Shown here: positions 8,785 through 17,264 of the stretch, one piece after another
Position numbering within the stretch: the first letter of the stretch is position 1
How the letters are laid out: every line of letters starts with the position of its first letter
Source: Alphaproteobacteria bacterium
GTDB taxonomy: Bacteria > Pseudomonadota > Alphaproteobacteria > Caulobacterales > Hyphomonadaceae
Direction: 5' to 3'
Length of the DNA: 64,000 bases
NCBI GenBank assembly: GCA_018827375.1
Contig: JAHJYW010000049.1
Location: 124,001-188,000 of the forward strand
Made by a program: the position numbers and the translations under genes
Notes under the pieces: model-generated
Database searches by the model: none
Told to the model about the DNA's origin: nothing
The model's input: only the letters and a program-made list of their open reading frames with translations

Positions 8785-10191
8785 ATGAACTATGCCTCGA
8801 TCGTTCGGGTACTCGCCTTCATCATGCTCATCCTTGCGGGTAGCGCGTTGCTGCCTGTGTTCGTTGCGGTCATTGCAGGCGAAATGAACCAGGTTGTGGC
8901 GCTGAGCGTCACGGCGATCAGCATTACGGTCCTTGCGAGTAGTGTTCTCCTCCTGACCCCCAAACCAAAACGGAAAGCACGTCCATCTGATGCGCTGGCC
9001 GTTGTCATTCTGTGGTGGTTTCTCGCCCCGCTCGCGGCAGCTCTTCCGTTTGTCGTCGGTGTTGCCGACGTATCGGTCCTGCACGCCATACATGAGGCGG
9101 CGGCTTGTCTGACAACCAGTGGGCAATCGGTGATCCGAATTGAAGGAAATAATTGGCCTGTCAGCCTGATCGTCTGGCGCGGCGTCCTGCATATCCTGGG
9201 ATGTCTGGCCTCCATCACCATGGCTGCCAGCGTGCTGGCGGCCATCAACCTTGGCGGCCCCGGTATCCATCGGACCGTTCTGTTTACTGTGCCGGAAACA
9301 AGCTTTTTTGATGCGGTTCCCCGTGTGGCGAAGTCTGTATTCTATATGATGCTGGTGTGCTTCATCGTGCTTGTCGGATTGCTTATTCTTACGGGCGTGC
9401 CATTTCCACGGGCAGTGGGGGATGCCGTAAGCGCGATTACAACGGGCCTGGTTGATCCGTTGGCGATGAAGCGGGAGCTGCTTGCGCCATTCTCGGGTAT
9501 CATCCTGGGTGCCGGTATGATTGTCGGTGCGCTTGGGCTGGCTGTCTGGCTTCCCCTTAAAGATCGAAAGCCGCGGACCGCGCTGTTCGATCCCGAGACC
9601 ATAGTATTCCTTATGCTGGTCCTGGCCTTCGCTGTCCTTGTTTTGCCGACAGGTGTTCTTTTTGGAGACGGCATTGCCTGGTCGGTGTCGGCAATGTCGA
9701 CCTCGGGACTGGCGCTTTCAAATCCTGCTGTGCGGGATCTGATTCCTTTGCCGATCCTTGTGTTGCCGGCTCTCATAGGTGGGTCGGCGTTATCGGCCGC
9801 GGGGGGGGTGAAAATCGCGAGATTGATCGTGCTCGCCAGGCGTGCAGGCCAGGAATTCCGTCAGCTGGGTTATAGGCGCTCGGTGCTTGGGTTCCGTTTC
9901 AGGGATAGAGAGCTCGACGAGCGCAGTGTAATCGGTGTGTGGGTTTATCTGGTTGCGTACATTGTCGCGGTATTTCTCGTCATGATCGGGTTCAGTTTCA
10001 TGAACCTTCCTTTTGACGAGACGATCCGTCTGTCTATTGGTGGCCTTACCAACTCAGGTGGCTTGCTTCTTGGCCATACGGATGGATTGGACGCAGGGGC
10101 GACAAGCCTGCTTGTGCTCTCCATGGTTTTGGGAAGATTGGAGATTTTAGCAGTCATTCCGGCACTTTCACCCAGTTTTTGGCGGGGTTAA
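8785..10191 (+). CDS. trkH: Trk potassium transporter membrane subunit TrkH
   Basis: Ion-conducting membrane subunit of the Trk system, 468 aa and strongly hydrophobic with about ten predicted membrane segments. The pore-loop regions are recognisable, for example HEAACLTTSGQS, DAVSAITTGLVDP, SAMSTSGLALSNP and IGGLTNSGG, each placing small or glycine residues at the filter positions of the TrkH/KtrB family. It starts 4 bp after trkA. The last part is unremarkable and the length fits the family. Confidence 0.92.
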   Translation: MNYASIVRVLAFIMLILAGSALLPVFVAVIAGEMNQVVALSVTAISITVLASSVLLLTPKPKRKARPSDALAVVILWWFLAPLAAALPFVVGVADVSVLHAIHEAAACLTTSGQSVIRIEGNNWPVSLIVWRGVLHILGCLASITMAASVLAAINLGGPGIHRTVLFTVPETSFFDAVPRVAKSVFYMMLVCFIVLVGLLILTGVPFPRAVGDAVSAITTGLVDPLAMKRELLAPFSGIILGAGMIVGALGLAVWLPLKDRKPRTALFDPETIVFLMLVLAFAVLVLPTGVLFGDGIAWSVSAMSTSGLALSNPAVRDLIPLPILVLPALIGGSALSAAGGVKIARLIVLARRAGQEFRQLGYRRSVLGFRFRDRELDERSVIGVWVYLVAYIVAVFLVMIGFSFMNLPFDETIRLSIGGLTNSGGLLLGHTDGLDAGATSLLVLSMVLGRLEILAVIPALSPSFWRG

Positions 10192-10274
10192 GCAGCGTTC
10201 GCACTTGCACAATTGGATCAATCCATTTAGCTCGCGACACATAACAAGAATAATTGCAGGAATGGCCATCTCCC

Positions 10275-10523
10275 ATGTCTTCCGAGAAAAAACAGAACTT
10301 ACAGGATACTTTCCTGAACGCCGTAAGGAAATCTCGTACACCGCTTACGGTTTTTTTGGTGAATGGTGTCAAGCTTCAGGGCGTCGTGACCTGGTTTGAT
10401 AACTTTTGTGTATTGCTTCGCGGCGACGGTCGTCCGCCGCAGCTTGTTTACAAGCATGCGATTTCAACCATAGCGCCAAGCGCACCCGTTCAACTGTTCG
10501 ATGAAGAGTTGGAGGGGCAATAG
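10275..10523 (+). CDS. hfq: RNA chaperone Hfq
   Basis: Hexameric Sm-like RNA chaperone for small-RNA pairing, 82 aa from ATG 10275. Sm1 is present as [29 protein letters not shown] with the proximal-face Gln at the start, and Sm2 as the Y-K-H-A motif ([10 protein letters not shown]). An in-frame ATG at 10254 gives seven extra residues not found in the family. It is separated by only 6 bp from hflX, the conserved hfq-hflX pairing. Confidence 0.96.
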   Translation: MSSEKKQNLQDTFLNAVRKSRTPLTVFLVNGVKLQGVVTWFDNFCVLLRGDGRPPQLVYKHAISTIAPSAPVQLFDEELEGQ

Positions 10524-10529
10524 GTCCCT

Positions 10530-11849
10530 TTGACTGACAAGTTGATTGATCGCTTGCCAGAGCCCGAAATTGCGGGCGCCGTCATCCCTTGGTTCACGCC
10601 AGCCAATCGCCCATCTGAAGATCGCCTGCAGGAAACCGCAGGCTTGATCGAAGCGCTCGGCTGCGAACTCGCGTTCTTGCGGGGGGATCATGTTCGGGCG
10701 GTAAATTCGTCCGTACTGTTTTCCGGCGGTCTGCTGGATCGTTTTGCAGCGGATCTGGAAGAGCATAATTGCACTGTTGCGGTTGTCGATGGGGCGCTGA
10801 CCCCTGTGCAGCAACGGAATCTCGAGACCCGACTTGGCGTCAAGGTGATCGACAGGACCGGCCTTATCCTCGAAATCTTTGGCCTGAGAGCGCGTACGAA
10901 AGAAGGCCGGTTACAGGTCGAACTTGCCCGAATACTGTACGAACGATCCCGGCTGGTTCGGACATGGACCCACCTTGAGCGCCAACGCGGCGGTGGTGGC
11001 TTCCTTTCGGGTCCGGGCGAAAGCCAGCTGGAAGCCGACAGGCGCATGCTTGATGACAGGATCGTACGCCTGCGCCGCGATCTGGAAGATGTTCGCCGCA
11101 CGCGGGCCGTCCAGCGGGCAGGCCGCGCGCGCAGCGGCAAGCCGGTGATCGCGCTCGTCGGATATACAAACTCAGGCAAGTCGACCCTCTTCAATCGTCT
11201 GTCCGGCGCAAAAGTATTTGCCAAGGACATGCCCTTCGCAACGCTCGACCCGACGATCCGGCGGATCGATTTGCCGACACTCGGTGAAGCCGCCCTGATC
11301 GATACTGTTGGCTTCATTACGGACTTGCCGACCCACCTGATCGACAGCTTCAAGGCCACGCTCGAAGAGGCGATGCAGGCGGACCTGCTGGTTCATGTGC
11401 GTGATCGTTCGAGTGCTTCTGACCGGGAGCAGGCGCATGATGTGAGCGTCGTTCTGGAGCGGCTGGAGAAAGAGACCGGACTTCCGTTACCGCCGATGAT
11501 CGAAGCATGGAACAAGGCCGACCTGTTGCCGCAGGAGCGAGCAGAGGTGCTTGCCTATTCCGCGCAAAGCGTTGGCGATACACCTGCCGTGCTGGTTTCT
11601 GCCCTGCGCGGCGAGGGCATGGAAGCGCTACTGGATCAAATTGAGCATGCATTGCTGCGAGGTGCAGTGGATGTTGCCGTAACGCTTGATCCCCAGGATG
11701 GCCGCGCCCGTGCCTGGCTACACCAGAACGGCGAAGTCAATTCGGAGACCAGTTTGAAAGATGGCAGGTTGGCCATCAGCGTACGCCTGCCCGTGGAGCG
11801 CGTGGGGCAGTTCCGGGCCGAATTTCCGGAAATCGATTTTGAAGCCTAG
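10530..11849 (+). CDS. hflX: Ribosome-associated GTPase HflX
   Basis: GTPase that splits or rescues stalled ribosomes, 439 aa. The N-terminal HflX domain includes the glycine-rich linker GGGGFLSGPGESQLE around residue 150-165. The G domain has G1 GYTNSGKST, G3 DTVGFI and G4 NKAD. The start used is TTG 10530, 6 bp after hfq with GGAGGGGC upstream. A conserved N-terminus follows at once, so a later start would cut the domain. Its stop codon shares four bases (CTAG) with the stop of the facing mazG. Confidence 0.95.
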   Translation: MTDKLIDRLPEPEIAGAVIPWFTPANRPSEDRLQETAGLIEALGCELAFLRGDHVRAVNSSVLFSGGLLDRFAADLEEHNCTVAVVDGALTPVQQRNLETRLGVKVIDRTGLILEIFGLRARTKEGRLQVELARILYERSRLVRTWTHLERQRGGGGFLSGPGESQLEADRRMLDDRIVRLRRDLEDVRRTRAVQRAGRARSGKPVIALVGYTNSGKSTLFNRLSGAKVFAKDMPFATLDPTIRRIDLPTLGEAALIDTVGFITDLPTHLIDSFKATLEEAMQADLLVHVRDRSSASDREQAHDVSVVLERLEKETGLPLPPMIEAWNKADLLPQERAEVLAYSAQSVGDTPAVLVSALRGEGMEALLDQIEHALLRGAVDVAVTLDPQDGRARAWLHQNGEVNSETSLKDGRLAISVRLPVERVGQFRAEFPEIDFEA

Positions 11850-12676
11850 CCAGACGTCTTTTCAGTCCGTTTGACGCGCTGCCAGTATGATTCCTGCGCT
11901 TCTAGATCGAGGTCGGCGAATTCTGCGCCATCATCTGCAGCGGCCACTTCCATGGCCCGGAAGCGGCGTTCAAACTTTGCATTCGCGCGACGCAGTGCCT
12001 GTTCCGGGTCGATACCAAGTCGTCGGGCAAGGTTCGCGCCGACAAAGAGAAGGTCGCCGATCTCGTCTTCTATGTCGTCCTGAATACCGTTAGCGATGGC
12101 TTCACGGACTTCAGCTGTTTCTTCGATCAGCTTGTCGAATATGGGCTCTGCTTCCGTCCAGTCAAAACCGACACGGGCGGCGCGCTTCTGCAGTTTTTCG
12201 GCTCTTAAAAGTGCGGGAAGGGATAGGGCCACGCCATCCAGCGCGCTTGGGGCCGCACCCGTCTCAGTTTTTGCGGCGCGTTCCTCCGCCTTGATCACTT
12301 CCCATGCGCGAGTCTGATCAATGGCTGATCTCTGATCTGGTGCGTCGAACACATGCGGGTGGCGCCGAACCATCTTGTCAGCGATGCCCTGTGTGACGTC
12401 AGCGATATCGAAGGCCCCTTCCTCGGAGGCCATCTGGCTGTGGAAGACGACCTGGAAAAGCAGGTCTCCCAGCTCTTCCTTCAGATCGTTCATGTGTCCC
12501 CTCTGGATCGCATCGGCGACTTCGTAGGCCTCCTCGATGGTGTAGGGGGCAATCGTGGAGAAATCCTGTTCGACATCCCAAGGGCAGCCGGTGTCGGGGT
12601 TGCGCAGTCGCGCCATCACCTCAATCAACTTGAGGAAGGCGCGTGCGGAGGAATCATTTTGTGTGGTTTCAGCCAT
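11846..12676 (-). CDS. mazG: Nucleoside triphosphate pyrophosphohydrolase MazG
   Basis: House-cleaning enzyme that hydrolyses (d)NTPs to NMP and pyrophosphate. The product is 276 aa with the two-domain form of MazG. The first domain has GCPWDVEQDF and the metal-binding EELGDLLFQVVFHSQMA. The second repeats EDEIGDLLFVGANLARRLG. The Glu/Asp metal ligands are present in both halves. It is convergent with hflX and divergent from dgoK across about 190 bp. Confidence 0.94.
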   Translation of the reverse strand: MAETTQNDSSARAFLKLIEVMARLRNPDTGCPWDVEQDFSTIAPYTIEEAYEVADAIQRGHMNDLKEELGDLLFQVVFHSQMASEEGAFDIADVTQGIADKMVRRHPHVFDAPDQRSAIDQTRAWEVIKAEERAAKTETGAAPSALDGVALSLPALLRAEKLQKRAARVGFDWTEAEPIFDKLIEETAEVREAIANGIQDDIEDEIGDLLFVGANLARRLGIDPEQALRRANAKFERRFRAMEVAAADDGAEFADLDLEAQESYWQRVKRTEKTSG

Positions 12677-12867
12677 GGCTTGTCCTAACCCGCGGGCGAG
12701 ATGGCGAAAAGGGCAGGGGGCGCATCCCCAACCTCATCCTCAGCAGAACACATTGACATTCCCCCCAACGCAAGAGACCTGAGCGGCATGCAATCTTCAT
12801 ATCCGGTTACTCGCGGTCAGCACACGATGTTGAAATTCTCCTCCGGGGCTGAGCAGGGAGCGTCGCT

Positions 12868-13728
12868 GTGAGCGCGCCTGTTTCCCTGATCGGCGTATCC
12901 TGGCGAGCCGGGCGGTTCGAAGCCTGGTCATTCGACGAGGAAGGCGAGGTCGTTGCGTCCCTCGCCCGCGATGGCGCAGCGGATCATGGCGTGACCTTGC
13001 AAGACATGACGCGTGCCTTGGTGGCCGAATGGTTGGGTCCAACGTTAACCGCGCCGATTATCGTTTGCGGCGAAACGCCGGGAAGTGCTGGCAAGCTGCT
13101 TCAGGTGCCTGCCTTGCTGAGCGACCTCTATGATTCTCTGACTGACTTCGACGGGGTTCACTTCGTTCCGGGGCTTCGACAGTTGGCGCCGCCAGACATC
13201 CTGCAGGGCCAGGAAGTACAGCTATTAGGATTGGGGCAGCTATCTGGGGCCATCTGTCTGCCGGGCCGCCATGCAAAGCATGTCGCGCTTGAGCAGGGCC
13301 GCGTGCTTGATTTCTCGACCGAGATGACGGGCGAAATACAGGAACTGCTCCTGTCCCAAGGGTCTCTGCGGGTGCCTGTTGGCATTGAGCCGCGTTTCGA
13401 TGCCGGCATTTTCCGCGACTGGGTGGAGCGATCGCTCGATACAGACGACGCGGCATCGCCTTTCGCCGTGAGCGCTGCGCGGTTGATTGGCGTGTTGCGA
13501 CCTGAGCATCAGGTCTCGGCACTGTCTGGCCTTTTGATAGGAGCGGACGTCGCCGCGCACTATGATCCCGGCGATGACGTGATCCTTGTCGCTGACGGCG
13601 AACTGGCGAAAGCTTATGGCATGGCCCTTGATGCACTGGGGGCGAGCGTGGAAGAGTATTCGGCAGAGGAAGCGATGCAGGATGGCCTGTTCGAAATCGC
13701 CGAAGAAGCAGGATTGCTGGATAAATGA
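12868..13728 (+). CDS. dgoK: 2-dehydro-3-deoxygalactonokinase (DgoK family)
   Basis: Probable sugar-acid kinase phosphorylating 2-keto-3-deoxygalactonate in the De Ley-Doudoroff galactose route, 286 aa from GTG 12868. Family hallmarks are GLRQLAPPDILQGQEVQLLG, CLPGRHAKHV (usually PGTHSKW) and FSTEMTGEIQELL. The first strand, which normally carries a conserved Asp, reads SLIGVSWRAGRFEAW, so the N-terminal phosphate-binding motif is atypical. The stop overlaps the start of a 15-codon mini-ORF, which is in turn coupled to the lactonase gene. No aldolase or dehydratase of the pathway is in the window, so the substrate is inferred. Confidence 0.75.
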   Translation: MSAPVSLIGVSWRAGRFEAWSFDEEGEVVASLARDGAADHGVTLQDMTRALVAEWLGPTLTAPIIVCGETPGSAGKLLQVPALLSDLYDSLTDFDGVHFVPGLRQLAPPDILQGQEVQLLGLGQLSGAICLPGRHAKHVALEQGRVLDFSTEMTGEIQELLLSQGSLRVPVGIEPRFDAGIFRDWVERSLDTDDAASPFAVSAARLIGVLRPEHQVSALSGLLIGADVAAHYDPGDDVILVADGELAKAYGMALDALGASVEEYSAEEAMQDGLFEIAEEAGLLDK

Positions 13729-13772
13729 CGATAGCATCACCGTTCCTTGGCGTAGCGCGGTTGTTCGCATGA
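13725..13772 (+). CDS. 15-codon mini-ORF bridging dgoK and the lactonase gene
   Basis: The reading frame MTIASPFLGVARLFA starts in an ATGA overlap with the dgoK stop and ends in a second ATGA overlap with the lactonase start. The phase of both overlaps is exact over 48 bases. It could be a translational-coupling leader, or the scar of a deleted gene between dgoK and the lactonase, where a dgoA aldolase might be expected. No homology is recognisable from 15 residues. Confidence 0.3.
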   Translation: MTIASPFLGVARLFA

Positions 13773-14650
13773 TCGTAACGCCTGAATGTGTTGCGCCAAC
13801 GGGGTGCGCTTTGGGGGAAGGGCCGGTCTGGAGCCCGACCGAGGGATTTCTCTGGTGGGTCGATATCAAACGGGCGAAATTGCATCGCTATAATCCAAAG
13901 ACCGGCAATACGCGCCGATATGACCTTCCCATTCGTGCCAGTGCGCTGGCGATTCATGATGGATGCCTGTTAATGGCGGGCGATCAGGAAGTCGGTTTAT
14001 ACGATCCCGCAACCGAGGCGTATGAGCGATGGTGCACGTTGGCCGACGAGCCTGAATCCAATCGCACGAATGATGGCGGCATCGCCCCGGACGGGTCGTT
14101 CTGGTTCGGCACGATGGATGACCGCGAGAAGGATGCGCAGGGTGGCTATTTCAGGCTAACCCCAGACAGGAAGCTAACGCAGTTGCGTCTGCCATCCGTC
14201 CTAGTCACGAACACGATGCAGTTTTCGCCTGATGGACGGACATTCTACACCTGCGACAGCGCCGAGCAGGAGATACTGGCATTCGATCATGATCCCGAAT
14301 CGGGGACGCTGACAGGGCGACGTGTTTTTGCGTCTACTTACGAATTTGGCGGTTATCCCGACGGTTCGGCAATGGATTCAGAAGGATGTCTCTGGACATG
14401 CCTTTGGGACGCCTCACGCGTCGTCCGGTTTCGCCCTGATGGAAGCGTGGATCAGGTCATCACGCTCGCAGCACCGCGGCCGACATCCTGCACGTTTGGA
14501 GGCGCGGACCTGAGAACATTATTCATTACAACCGCACGTGTGGGAATGAGCTTCCCTGCGCTGGATTCTCGCCCTCTATCGGGAAGCCTTTTTGCCATAA
14601 ATGTCGATGTGCCCGGTCTTCCGGCACGGCGTTTTGGCGCTGGCGGCTGA
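13769..14650 (+). CDS. SMP-30/gluconolactonase family sugar lactonase
   Basis: Probable lactonase hydrolysing an aldonolactone to the sugar acid, 293 aa from ATG 13769. It is a six-bladed beta-propeller with the expected divalent-metal ligands: Glu in LGEGPVW near the start, Asn in ESNRTNDGG, Asn in VLVTNTM and Asp in GGYPDG. Typical family phrases WWVDI, GTMDD and DGSFWFG are present. It is cotranscribed with the DgoK-type kinase, consistent with a galactose or arabinose-type oxidative pathway. The exact lactone cannot be read from the sequence. Confidence 0.82.
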   Translation: MIVTPECVAPTGCALGEGPVWSPTEGFLWWVDIKRAKLHRYNPKTGNTRRYDLPIRASALAIHDGCLLMAGDQEVGLYDPATEAYERWCTLADEPESNRTNDGGIAPDGSFWFGTMDDREKDAQGGYFRLTPDRKLTQLRLPSVLVTNTMQFSPDGRTFYTCDSAEQEILAFDHDPESGTLTGRRVFASTYEFGGYPDGSAMDSEGCLWTCLWDASRVVRFRPDGSVDQVITLAAPRPTSCTFGGADLRTLFITTARVGMSFPALDSRPLSGSLFAINVDVPGLPARRFGAGG

Positions 14651-14803
14651 TTCGAGTCGTTTGGGCGCAGATTTGTAGCTCTCAAATGACTTGCGAAGGG
14701 CACTTTTCGCTATCACATGCCTTCACAAGTGAGCGTATGCACTTTAACCGTGGACGCGGCGGATCAAAACCGCTAACCCCCCGCCTTTCAAGAAAGTGTC
14801 GAA

Positions 14804-15013
14804 ATGGCCGACAAGGACAAGAAAAAACGCGTTGGACCCGTAACCTTCATGCGCCAGGTGCGCGCAGAGGGAAACAAGGTCACATGGACCACTCGTGCCG
14901 AAACGATTCAGGCAACGATTTTCGTGGTTATCATGTCTGTTCTGATTGCGTTGTTCCTGTTCCTGGCCGACACGGCGATCAACTGGGTCGTAAGACTGAT
15001 TACTGGCCTGTAA
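14804..15013 (+). CDS. secE: Preprotein translocase subunit SecE
   Basis: Small essential subunit of the SecYEG channel, 69 aa. The conserved cytoplasmic amphipathic segment (FMRQVRAEGNKVTWTTRAET) is followed by a single membrane helix (about 35-60), the one-helix form usual outside the enterobacteria. It is followed by nusG 44 bp later, the standard secE-nusG pair. The tRNA-Trp gene often found just upstream of secE is not present in the preceding 150 bases. Confidence 0.95.
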   Translation: MADKDKKKRVGPVTFMRQVRAEGNKVTWTTRAETIQATIFVVIMSVLIALFLFLADTAINWVVRLITGL

Positions 15014-15056
15014 AATGCAGGCCGAGCAACACGTATTCAAGGAGCGCGTAGGCCCC

Positions 15057-15599
15057 ATGGCTGAAGCCAAATGGTATATCGTCCACGCTTATTCGAACTT
15101 CGAAAAGAAGGTCGCCGCTTCAATTCTGGAGCAGGCCGAGCGTAAAGGGCTTCTCGAGCTCATCGAAGACATTCAGGTTCCGACCGAGGAAGTCGTTGAG
15201 ATCGCTCGTGGCAAGAAGAAGACCGTCGAGCGTCGGTATTTCCCCGGTTATGTGCTGATGAAGGCGCAAATGTCGGATGATGTCTATCACCTCGTGAAGG
15301 ACACGCCGAAGGTTTCAGGCTTCCTGGGGTCGGACGGCGGGAAAAAGCCGTTGCCTGTGCGCCAACGCGAAGTCGATCGTATTCTCGGCACGTCCACCGA
15401 TTCGGCCGAGGAGCGTCCGCGTCCCAAGGTGTCGTTTGAAATTGGTGAGCAGGTTCAGGTTAATGATGGGCCGTTCCAGGGCTTCGAAGGTGCTGTCGAA
15501 GAAATCGACGAGGCCAATGGCCGTCTGAAAGTCACCGTTTCCATTTTTGGCCGGGGCACGCCGGTCGATCTGGAATTCGACCAGGTCGCAAAGATCTGA
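15057..15599 (+). CDS. nusG: Transcription antitermination factor NusG
   Basis: Elongation factor that binds RNA polymerase and couples transcription to translation or Rho. The product is 180 aa. The NGN domain starts WYIVHAYSNFEKKVA and contains RYFPGYVLMKAQM. The C-terminal KOW domain has EQVQVNDGPFQGFEGAVEEID. The ATG at 15057 is preceded by AAGGAG and matches the family start. An in-frame ATG at 15015 would add 14 residues. In many genomes ribosomal protein genes rplK/rplA follow; here a tRNA gene and an outer membrane protein follow instead. Confidence 0.96.
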   Translation: MAEAKWYIVHAYSNFEKKVAASILEQAERKGLLELIEDIQVPTEEVVEIARGKKKTVERRYFPGYVLMKAQMSDDVYHLVKDTPKVSGFLGSDGGKKPLPVRQREVDRILGTSTDSAEERPRPKVSFEIGEQVQVNDGPFQGFEGAVEEIDEANGRLKVTVSIFGRGTPVDLEFDQVAKI

Positions 15600-15669
15600 T
15601 TCGGAGACGCAGTTTCTCTTATTCCTGCGCTTGAATCGTCAGGGATTGGGCTGTATCTCCACGAAATAG

Positions 15670-15746
15670 GCCGCCTTAGCTCAGTTGGTTAGAGCGCTGG
15701 TTTGTGGAACCAGAGGTCCTCCGTTCAAACCGGAGAGGCGGTACCA
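15670..15746 (+). tRNA. tRNA-His (anticodon GTG)
   Basis: Full cloverleaf: acceptor stem GCCGCCT with AGGCGGT (G1-U72 wobble), D-arm GCTCAGTTGGTTAGAGC, anticodon arm CTGGT-TTGTGGA-ACCAG with anticodon GTG, T-arm CTCCG-TTCAAAC-CGGAG, discriminator A73, and an encoded CCA. The acceptor end lacks the G-1:C73 pair of most histidine tRNAs and carries A73, the form known from many alphaproteobacteria with a divergent HisRS. Confidence 0.96.
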
Positions 15747-15979
15747 TTCCCTGATGGGCCGGGTGATTTGTGACAACCTGGCCATCATTTTGCCACACCG
15801 TCACGATCTGTTGCAAATGGGTCGCGTTACCAAAAAATACCCTGAAATTAGGCATTTGAGTGTTGGAAAGCACTCGCCGCATCCGGGAAAAAAGTTTATC
15901 AGGAACTATGCGCAAACAAGCGCGTATGAACCTGCGGTCGAGGACAATCCCGTCCATCGGCACAAGAAGGGGATCAAGT

Positions 15980-17152
15980 ATGAAGAAAACTCTTATGTGC
16001 GCGACAGCCGCGGCCGCATTTGCGTCTGCCGGTATGGTTGCTCAAGCAGAAGAAGGTTGGTACGGCCGCGCTGATGCGACGTATGCCTTCGACGGTAAGC
16101 TGGATCACGATCCAGTCGTCAGCGACGTCATCGGTTCTGTTGGCGGTAGCTCTGACATTGAAGAAGCATGGGGCGGCGACCTCGGCCTCGGCTACGGTCT
16201 GGCCAATGGTGTGCGTCTCGAAGGCGTTCTGGGTTACAGCTCGGGCGATCTCGAAGTGCCGCCTAGCGTCAATGGTGCACTTCCGCTCACGACATCGTTC
16301 CCACGCGGCTATCTGCAAACAACTGACCTGATGTTCAACGGAATCTATGATTTCAACCGTGAAGGTGCTTTCCAGCCCTACATCGGTATCGGTGTTGGTG
16401 CAGTTCGCGCGAAAGCTAAAGGTTTCAACCTTGTTTATCGTAACGGCACGGATATCGCTGCTGCCAACGGTTTCTCGGGCACTGACACAACTTTTGCTTA
16501 CCAGGGCCTCCTCGGCTTTGGTTACAAGCTGAGCGAAAAGCTTACCATGGATGTCGGTTACAAGTACTTCTCGGCTGAGAAGCTTGACCTTGACGGCGTC
16601 AACGGTGGCATTGGTTACGACGGCGATCTGACGAAGCACACTGCTTCGGTTGGTCTGCGTTATGCATTCGGTGCGACACCTCCGCCGCCACCGCCTCCGC
16701 CGCCACCACCTCCGCCACCACCACCGCCACCACCACCACCGCCTCCACCACCACCGCCTCCGCCAACAACGGAAACGGTTGCACCGGAAGCTGTGTGCTC
16801 GGGCCTGAACCAGAACTTCGTGGTTTATTTCGAGTGGGACAAAGCTGACCTGACAAGCCAGGCTGCTGCGGTTATCGACCAGGCTGTTGCCAACATCACA
16901 GCCGGCGACGGTTGTGCTCCAAGCGCAGTGTCGATTGCTGGACACACCGATACGTCGGGCGCCAGCGCATACAACGAGATGCTCTCGCAGCGTCGTGCGG
17001 ACATTGTGGCTTCGGCCCTCGTGTCCCGTGGCGTGGCTGCATCGATCATCACCGAAGAAGCTAAAGGCGAGAACGATCTTGCTAAAGCGACACGCGATGG
17101 TGTTCGTGAGCCTCTGAACCGTCGTTCGGAAGTCGTTATCAACGTTCAATAA
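15980..17152 (+). CDS. OmpA-family outer membrane protein with 29-proline hinge
   Basis: Outer membrane beta-barrel anchored to peptidoglycan, 390 aa. It has a signal peptide MKKTLMCATAAAAFASAGMVAQA with cleavage likely after residue 23. The N-terminal eight-strand barrel of the OmpA/OprF type (about 24-230) has alternating aromatic strands. Residues 234-262 are 29 consecutive prolines. A C-terminal OmpA-like domain has VVYFEWDKADLT, IAGHTDTSGASAYN and LNRRSEVVI. The start at ATG 15980 has AAGGGGATC upstream; the longer in-frame start at 15860 has no signal peptide. A strong hairpin terminator follows at 17174. Confidence 0.93.
   Translation: MKKTLMCATAAAAFASAGMVAQAEEGWYGRADATYAFDGKLDHDPVVSDVIGSVGGSSDIEEAWGGDLGLGYGLANGVRLEGVLGYSSGDLEVPPSVNGALPLTTSFPRGYLQTTDLMFNGIYDFNREGAFQPYIGIGVGAVRAKAKGFNLVYRNGTDIAAANGFSGTDTTFAYQGLLGFGYKLSEKLTMDVGYKYFSAEKLDLDGVNGGIGYDGDLTKHTASVGLRYAFGATPPPPPPPPPPPPPPPPPPPPPPPPPPPPPTTETVAPEAVCSGLNQNFVVYFEWDKADLTSQAAAVIDQAVANITAGDGCAPSAVSIAGHTDTSGASAYNEMLSQRRADIVASALVSRGVAASIITEEAKGENDLAKATRDGVREPLNRRSEVVINVQ
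16679..16765 (+). repeat. Polyproline-coding CCN tract (29 codons)
   Basis: Twenty-nine proline codons in a row, using a mixture of CCT, CCG and CCA and no CCC. The mixed codon use argues that selection keeps the proline tract at the protein level. Polyproline stalls ribosomes, so translation should depend on EF-P. As a simple-sequence tract it may vary in length between strains and is a place where assemblies err. Confidence 0.95.
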
Positions 17153-17173
17153 GACCGTTTGATATGCAATTTG

Positions 17174-17204
17174 ACGGCCCGGCTCTCCAGCCGGGCCGTT
17201 TTTG
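17174..17204 (+). terminator. Rho-independent terminator after the OmpA gene
   Basis: A perfect 11-bp stem ACGGCCCGGCT / AGCCGGGCCGT with a 4-base loop is followed by a run of five T. It lies 22 bases after the OmpA stop codon and before the arginine operon. Confidence 0.92.
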
Positions 17205-17264
17205 TTTGGGCCGCCAATACGTGACAGGCTTGCTCCTCAACCTCACATATGAAACCAAGCATAC

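Noticed and set aside
14651-14803. tRNA-Trp gene, common just upstream of secE
   Set aside because: No cloverleaf or CCA anticodon arm could be folded from this stretch.
15974-17149. A 391-codon minus-strand frame opposite the OmpA gene
   Set aside because: It translates the proline tract as an Arg/Trp repeat and matches nothing; the sense OmpA gene is certain.
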